Of a DNA stretch of 6,757 nt, positions 1 to 3,825 are shown piece after piece (the stretch's first letter is position 1; each line of letters opens with the position of its first letter). The translations under genes and the position numbers were made by a program. Origin of the DNA: an uncultured Lachnospiraceae bacterium (GTDB lineage: Bacteria > Bacillota > Clostridia > Lachnospirales > Lachnospiraceae); NCBI GenBank assembly GCA_902797565.1, contig CADBTO010000104.1, positions 1 through 6,757 of the forward strand, in the 5' to 3' direction. The notes under the pieces are model-generated. The model was not told the origin of the DNA. It worked only from the letters and a program-made list of their open reading frames with translations, and did not search any database.

Positions 1-513
1 GACAACAAGAGCATTGACTGTGTGTGGAATGGCATGACGCTGACGGATGAGGTGAAGAACTCAATGGAATGCACCAATGCGTACTGCAATAATGCGCAGG
101 TGGTGGTCATACCGATGGAAAAAGCAGACAAGTATCCGGATGCAGCAAGCATGAAAGATCTTTCGTTTGCAGTGGAGGCGGGTTCTGCCGGAGAAGCGGC
201 GGCAAAGGAGAATGATTTCAACTATACCGCACTGACCCAGCAGTCTGATACACTGATGGAAGTATCCGCAGGGATGTCTGATGCCAGTATCATCGACCTT
301 TTGATGGCAGGCGCGATGGTGGGGGAAGGCACCAGCTACAGCAAGCTGATCCATACGGTGGAACTGACGAAAGAAGAGTATGGCGTGGGATGCCGGAAGG
401 GTTCAGACCTTGCTGCGTATATCAATGACGAACTGAAAAAATTCTATGGAGATGGCTCCATGCAGGAAGTCGCGGAAAAATACGGCGTCCAGGACGCGTT
501 GGTGGAGCAGTAA
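1..513 (+). CDS. Amino acid ABC transporter substrate-binding protein, C-terminal part (5' truncated)
   Basis: The reading frame is open from base 1, so the gene begins upstream; 170 residues are visible and end at TAA 511-513. The segment VWNGMTLTDEV matches the region of family 3 extracellular solute-binding proteins normally written as D-x-x-x-x-GMTIT-x-E-R, which lies in lobe 1 near the ligand. The following stretch reaches lobe 2 (SMKDLSFAVEAGSAGE, normally 'L-K-G-K-x-v-g-v-q-x-G-t-t-g'), and the end matches the usual C-terminal helix with K-x-G-S-D-L and Y-G-D-G-S-M-x-x-V-A-E-K-Y-G. The lipoprotein signal expected in a Gram-positive lies outside the window. Two points differ from the family norm: the Arg usual after T-x-E is Val, and two cysteines occur in CTNAYC where an F-S-x-P-Y type motif is expected. 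It should capture an amino acid outside the cell and pass it to the permease encoded next; the ligand cannot be read from the sequence. Confidence 0.9.
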   Translation, partial: DNKSIDCVWNGMTLTDEVKNSMECTNAYCNNAQVVVIPMEKADKYPDAASMKDLSFAVEAGSAGEAAAKENDFNYTALTQQSDTLMEVSAGMSDASIIDLLMAGAMVGEGTSYSKLIHTVELTKEEYGVGCRKGSDLAAYINDELKKFYGDGSMQEVAEKYGVQDALVEQ

Positions 514-1169
514 TGTTTGCAGAAGTTACGTTATCTTTGCTCGCGGGCTTTGGAATGACCTTGAAGCTGTTTGTGCTGACCCTGGTCATTGCATTGCCCC
601 TGGGCTTGTTTATAAGTTTCGGCTCGATGAGCCGTCTGGCAGCGGTCCGCTACCCCATACGCCTTTTGATTTGGGTGATCCGTGGGACGCCGCTGCTTTT
701 GCAGTTGCTGATCTTTTATTACGGGCCCGGTATCATCCTTGGAAACAATATCTGGGGATCCGGTGATGAAGGGCGTTTTGCGGCGGCGCTCGTCGCATTT
801 GCGCTGAATTATTCCTGCTACTTTTCGGAGATTTTCCGGGGCGGCATCCAGTCCATCCCCAAGGGGCAGTACGAGGCGGGCTATGTCCTTGGCATGACCC
901 GCGGGCAGGTGTTTTGGCAGATCATTCTGCTGCAGGTTATCAAGCGCATTGTGCCGCCGATCTCGAATGAGATCATCACGCTGGTCAAGGACACGTCCCT
1001 GGCAAGGGTGATTGCGGTTTATGAGATCATCTGGAGCGGGCAGGCATTCATCAAGAGCGCGGGGATCATCTGGCCGCTGTTCTATACCGGGGTATTCTAC
1101 CTGGTGTTCAGCGGGCTGCTTACGGTGCTCTTCCATATGATCGAAAAGAAGCTGGATTATTTCAAATAA
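513..1169 (+). CDS. Amino acid ABC transporter permease (HisM/GlnP type)
   Basis: Inner-membrane subunit of 218 residues, typical length for the His/Glu/Gln/Arg permease family. The start ATG (513-515) shares one base with the TAA of the binding-protein gene, a TAATG overlap that indicates translational coupling. Hydrophobic segments lie at about residues 8-36, 52-72, 88-104, 165-180 and 185-208. R-G-T-P-L-L-L-Q at 57-64 is the conserved segment of this family. The cytoplasmic EAA loop that docks on the ATPase is clear: E-A-G-Y-V-L-G-M at 121-128 followed by the conserved L-V-K-D-T-S-L at 157-163. Only one permease gene is present, so a homodimer is likely. It should form the membrane channel for the amino acid captured by the upstream binding protein and driven by the downstream ATPase. 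Confidence 0.95.
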   Translation: MFAEVTLSLLAGFGMTLKLFVLTLVIALPLGLFISFGSMSRLAAVRYPIRLLIWVIRGTPLLLQLLIFYYGPGIILGNNIWGSGDEGRFAAALVAFALNYSCYFSEIFRGGIQSIPKGQYEAGYVLGMTRGQVFWQIILLQVIKRIVPPISNEIITLVKDTSLARVIAVYEIIWSGQAFIKSAGIIWPLFYTGVFYLVFSGLLTVLFHMIEKKLDYFK

Positions 1170-1189
1170 TACGCGGGGTTTATCGCATT

Positions 1190-1963
1190 ATGGCATTATT
1201 GGAAGTTTTGAATATCGAAAAACATTTTGGAGCCACCAGGGTGCTGGAGGATATCAGTTTTTCGATGGAAAAGGGGCAGGCGGTTTCGATCATTGGTTCT
1301 TCCGGAAGCGGGAAGACCACGCTGCTCCGCTGCCTGAATTTCCTGGAACGCCCGAATGGGGGCCAGATTAAGGTGGGCGGGGAAGTCCTGTTTGACGCAG
1401 CGGCAGGGAAGCAGTTCTCTGATGCGGAGATCCGCCAGAAGCGGCTGCATTTCGGGCTGGTCTTCCAGTCGTTCAACCTGTTCCCGCAGTATACGGCGCT
1501 CCAGAATGTCTGCCTGGCGCCGCGTCTTGCGGCAAAGGAGAAGGGGACACTGCGGCAGGAAGAAGTGGAAATCCGGGAGCGGGGCCAGATGCTGCTGGAG
1601 CAGATGGGGCTTTCAGACCGGATGGGGAATTACCCGCACCAGCTTTCCGGCGGGCAGTGCCAGCGTGTGGCGATTGCGCGCGCGCTTGCGATGCAGCCGG
1701 ATATCCTCTGCTTCGATGAACCCACGTCCGCACTGGATCCGGAACTGACCGGGGAAGTGCTCAAGGTCATCCGGTCCCTCGCGGAGGCGCATACCACGAT
1801 GATTATCGTCACGCACGAGATGGCATTTGCACGGGATGTGGCGGATTACCTGATTTTTATGGATGGCGGCAGGATTGTGGAAGCAGGCGATCCCCATGCC
1901 GTGATCGACAACCCGCAGGAAGAGCGGACGAAACAGTTTTTGGCGCGGTACAGCGCAGGTTGA
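1190..1963 (+). CDS. Amino acid ABC transporter ATP-binding protein (GlnQ/HisP type)
   Basis: Complete 257-residue nucleotide-binding subunit that powers the importer on the cytoplasmic face of the membrane. All motifs are intact: Walker A GSSGSGKT at 36-43, Q-loop Gln93 in VFQSFNLFPQ, ABC signature LSGGQ at 152-156, Walker B ILCFDE at 172-177, D-loop SALD at 180-183 and switch His209 in VTHEM. The form of these motifs, particularly FQSFNLFP and DEPTSALDPEL, is typical of the polar amino acid subfamily. The start is ATG 1190, 20 bases after the permease stop, with a weak GGGG (1174-1177) upstream as the only Shine-Dalgarno candidate; coupling to the permease may help initiation. A slightly longer loop than in E. 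coli GlnQ precedes the Q-loop (residues about 66-86). It completes the transporter operon. Confidence 0.97.
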   Translation: MALLEVLNIEKHFGATRVLEDISFSMEKGQAVSIIGSSGSGKTTLLRCLNFLERPNGGQIKVGGEVLFDAAAGKQFSDAEIRQKRLHFGLVFQSFNLFPQYTALQNVCLAPRLAAKEKGTLRQEEVEIRERGQMLLEQMGLSDRMGNYPHQLSGGQCQRVAIARALAMQPDILCFDEPTSALDPELTGEVLKVIRSLAEAHTTMIIVTHEMAFARDVADYLIFMDGGRIVEAGDPHAVIDNPQEERTKQFLARYSAG

Positions 1964-1985
1964 AACATATTTCAACATAATTCAA
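1960..1985. repeat. Inverted repeat plus 10-base direct repeat between transporter and pilin-like genes
   Basis: TTGAAA (1960-1965) and TTTCAA (1970-1975) form a perfect 6-base inverted repeat around CATA. The right arm is also part of a tandem 10-base direct repeat, CATATTTCAA (1966-1975) and CATAATTCAA (1976-1985), with one mismatch. The element overlaps the ATPase stop codon and ends just before the ribosome binding site of the next gene. It could be an operator or a small RNA structure, but it is short and AT-rich, so chance is possible. There is no T-tract after a stable stem, so it does not look like a terminator, and I find no well-spaced -35/-10 pair. Confidence 0.35.
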
Positions 1986-1986
1986 T

Positions 1987-1991
1987 GGAGG
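1987..1991 (+). promoter_or_regulatory. Ribosome binding site of the 277-residue pilin-like gene
   Basis: GGAGG lies six bases before the ATG at 1998. It is a near-consensus Shine-Dalgarno site and supports that start codon. It is much stronger than the sites seen before the transporter ATPase gene, consistent with independent translation of the pilin block. Confidence 0.8.
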
Positions 1992-1997
1992 CGGGCA

Positions 1998-2831
1998 ATG
2001 ACAAAAAAATTACGTTCGAATACCGGTGCCTCGCTTTCTGTGGCATTACTCCTGTTCCTGGTCTGCGCAGCGGTGGGCGCGGTGCTGGTCACGGCGGGGA
2101 CGGCTGCGGTGGGGCGGCTTTCTAAATTGAAGGAGCTGGACCAGCGCTATTACAGCGTGACATCTGCAGCGCAGCTGGTACGGGATATGATGTGTGAAAA
2201 GGAAATCAGCTTTCAGCAGACAAAGACAACGAAGACCACAATGAGAAACGGGATCATGCAGGGTGCACCGGTGATCAAATACAAAACCGAATGGGTGGAT
2301 CCTGCAGGGGCAGGCGGCACGTCCGGCGGAATGGGCCTGCTGGAACTGCTGGCACAGCAGCGGGTGTTTGGAGACAGCAGCGGACTTGAGACAAAAGCAG
2401 CCTGGGAAATGGACGGGCTGGGAATTGAATATGTAAAGGAAACGGGAACAGCGGGACTGTCCGATGGCAGGAAGAACTATACGCTGGAACTATTTACAAT
2501 GGAACCGAAATGGAATGGAAAGAAGCAGGATGCCATGCAGGTTGCTGCAAAAGCAGCGCCGCTGGGGCTTTCTGTGGCATTTGTATTTGAAAACGCGGCG
2601 TCGGATGCCGAGGGCTTCCGGGTGCAGATGAACTGTGAGCCGACAATCGAAATTCCGGACGATGAGATCCATGTAGATACGAAAACAGTCGTCACGGGGA
2701 CGTATCCTGATCCCAACGACGCAGAGGGTCAAATCGTGACGACGGAAACAACGGAAACGATGACACGGATTGTGAATATAGAGTGGAAAAAGAAAAATTG
2801 CGTGATCACGAAGCAGATCACGTTGGAATAG
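1998..2831 (+). CDS. Pilin-like membrane-anchored protein, PilX-like N-terminus (277 aa)
   Basis: I do not recognise a named family for the whole protein. The N-terminus has a short basic leader (MTKKLRSNTG) followed by one hydrophobic helix at about residues 12-35 rich in Ala, Val and Leu. This resembles class III prepilin or PilX-type minor pilin signals with possible cleavage after Gly10, but the Glu expected at mature position 5 is Val15. The remainder is predicted extracytoplasmic: a helical part to about residue 65, a Gly-rich linker (about 103-112), then a mainly beta region with many Thr residues near the end (about 228-257). Two Cys residues (213, 268) might form a disulfide. Its place at the head of a run of prepilin genes suggests a minor pilin or pseudopilus component. 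An alternative is a simple N-terminally anchored surface protein that is not processed by a prepilin peptidase. Confidence 0.75.
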   Translation: MTKKLRSNTGASLSVALLLFLVCAAVGAVLVTAGTAAVGRLSKLKELDQRYYSVTSAAQLVRDMMCEKEISFQQTKTTKTTMRNGIMQGAPVIKYKTEWVDPAGAGGTSGGMGLLELLAQQRVFGDSSGLETKAAWEMDGLGIEYVKETGTAGLSDGRKNYTLELFTMEPKWNGKKQDAMQVAAKAAPLGLSVAFVFENAASDAEGFRVQMNCEPTIEIPDDEIHVDTKTVVTGTYPDPNDAEGQIVTTETTETMTRIVNIEWKKKNCVITKQITLE

Positions 2832-2843
2832 ATTCAGACAGAA

Positions 2844-3254
2844 ATGCGGGACAAAGGTATGGACAGAAATTTTGCAGAAAAATTAAAACACAAATTAAAA
2901 AATAAGTTAAAAAGTAATGCAGGCGAATCCATCGCGGAAGCGCTGATCGCAACGCTGGTCGCAGTCCTTGGGATCACGATGCTTGCGGGGGCGATTGTTT
3001 CTTCCGTCCATATGGTGGAACGGAGCAGGGACACGATGGGGCAGTATTATGCGGCGGAAAACGCGCTGGCGTCCCGGGACAAGAGCGGAAGCAAAGCGGT
3101 GACGGAGGCAGAAGGGGAAGTATGCTTTTCCAGGAAGATGCGGAGCCGAAAGGCAGATGATGGAACCAGCCAGCAGGCGAAGTTTTTTATCAACCAGGGG
3201 ACAGGAAAGAAACCGGTCGCTGCATACCAGTTCAAGGCCGGAACATTGGAGTAG
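2844..3254 (+). CDS. Prepilin-like protein, PilV-like (136 aa)
   Basis: A small pseudopilin candidate. A lysine-rich leader ends at Gly27, followed by E-S-I-A-E, which places Glu32 at mature position 5, the residue conserved in type IV pilins. A hydrophobic helix follows at about residues 33-55, then a short polar domain with little recognisable structure. The arrangement resembles PilV/type II minor pseudopilins, which are assembled in the membrane after cleavage by a prepilin peptidase. The gene starts 12 bases after the previous stop. The start is uncertain: ATG 2844 has no good ribosome binding site, and ATG 2859 (residue 6) is an alternative that gives a 22-residue leader. The leader contains a threefold K-L-K type repeat encoded by a 12-base AT-rich tandem repeat. 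The stop lies only 3 bases before the next gene, indicating one transcript. Confidence 0.85.
   Translation: MRDKGMDRNFAEKLKHKLKNKLKSNAGESIAEALIATLVAVLGITMLAGAIVSSVHMVERSRDTMGQYYAAENALASRDKSGSKAVTEAEGEVCFSRKMRSRKADDGTSQQAKFFINQGTGKKPVAAYQFKAGTLE
2880..2915 (+). repeat. Threefold 12-base AT-rich tandem repeat inside the PilV-like leader
   Basis: Three imperfect in-frame units (2880-2891, 2892-2903, 2904-2915), each of the form AAA/AAG TTA AAA plus one variable codon, encode K-L-K-H, K-L-K-N and K-L-K-S. All three leucines use TTA in a block whose other leucines are mostly CTG. The tract is conspicuously A-rich compared with its surroundings. Confidence 0.85.
3248..3251 (+). promoter_or_regulatory. 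Ribosome binding site of the PilW-like gene, inside the end of the PilV-like gene
   Basis: GGAG sits in the last codons of the upstream gene, six bases before ATG 3258 and nine before the immediately following ATG 3261. Both starts are possible and differ by one Met. The site ties translation of the two genes closely together. Confidence 0.6.
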
Positions 3255-3257
3255 GGC

Positions 3258-3785
3258 ATGATGAAGAGCAAAGGTTTTTCACTCGCGGAGACATTGGTGG
3301 CGCTGCTTCTGGTGATGCTTTCAAGCTCCATCGTGGTGGCGGGGATTCCGCTGGCACGGCGGGCGTTTAAGAAGGTGGTGGACAGTGCGAATGCAGAAGT
3401 ACTGCTTTCCACAACGATGGTGGTGCTGCGGGATGAGCTGGGCATGTCCGAAATCCTCTCTATCTCCAGCGGGGGCGATGCGATCACCTACCGGAGTGAC
3501 GAAGGGGAATGGATGATCAAAAATGATGCTGCGGCAGGCCTTGTCAAGGATGTGGACGGGACGCTCTGGGGCACGGATGGATCCGCATCACAGGCGGGGG
3601 TTCCGCTGGTTTCCGATGGGATTTCGACGCAGCAGGGGATGATTGTAAAGCTCAGCGGCTGCAAGTATGATGGAACAAAAAAGATTCTGGAAATGAAGCT
3701 GGAGGTCTGCAGGAGCGGCGGAAGCGGGAAGGCGCTCACAAAGCAGGAACCATACAAAATCCGGATATTAAACGTAAATTCGTAG
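3258..3785 (+). CDS. Prepilin-type N-terminal methylation domain protein, PilW-like (175 aa)
   Basis: A classic class III prepilin signal: leader MMKSKG, then F-S-L-A-E with Phe7 as mature residue 1 and Glu11 as mature residue 5, followed by a hydrophobic helix at about residues 12-34 with a Pro at 31. A prepilin peptidase would cut after Gly6 and N-methylate the Phe. The C-terminal part (about 50-175) looks like a small beta-rich globular domain: residues 73-90 and 125-150 alternate in a strand-like way (AITYRSDEGEWMI; GMIVKLSG; ILEMKLEV). Cys135 and Cys151 could pair. Its length and order after a PilV-like gene match minor pilins of the PilW/GspJ type. It starts three bases after the preceding stop and ends 40 bases before the large prepilin gene. 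Confidence 0.9.
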   Translation: MMKSKGFSLAETLVALLLVMLSSSIVVAGIPLARRAFKKVVDSANAEVLLSTTMVVLRDELGMSEILSISSGGDAITYRSDEGEWMIKNDAAAGLVKDVDGTLWGTDGSASQAGVPLVSDGISTQQGMIVKLSGCKYDGTKKILEMKLEVCRSGGSGKALTKQEPYKIRILNVNS

Positions 3786-3810
3786 AATATGAATTATAGA
3801 ATGTGAATAA

Positions 3811-3819
3811 AGGAAGGTG
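3811..3819 (+). promoter_or_regulatory. Ribosome binding site deciding the start of the large prepilin gene
   Basis: AGGAAGGTG lies six bases before ATG 3826 and is the only good Shine-Dalgarno site near this gene. It favours 3826 over the in-frame ATGs at 3913 and 4000, which have no such site at the proper spacing. This matters because 3826 gives a 60-residue leader, far longer than normal for a prepilin. Confidence 0.75.
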
Positions 3820-3825
3820 AGATAG

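Noticed and set aside
531..1136. A 201-codon minus-strand frame over the permease gene
   Set aside because: The plus strand encodes a clear permease with conserved EAA loop. The reverse frame is charged and repetitive without recognisable features.
1960..1985. The TTGAAA element read as a -35 box with CATAAT (1976-1981) as -10
   Set aside because: The spacing between the boxes is only 10 bases, too short for a sigma-70 type promoter, so I list the element only as a repeat.
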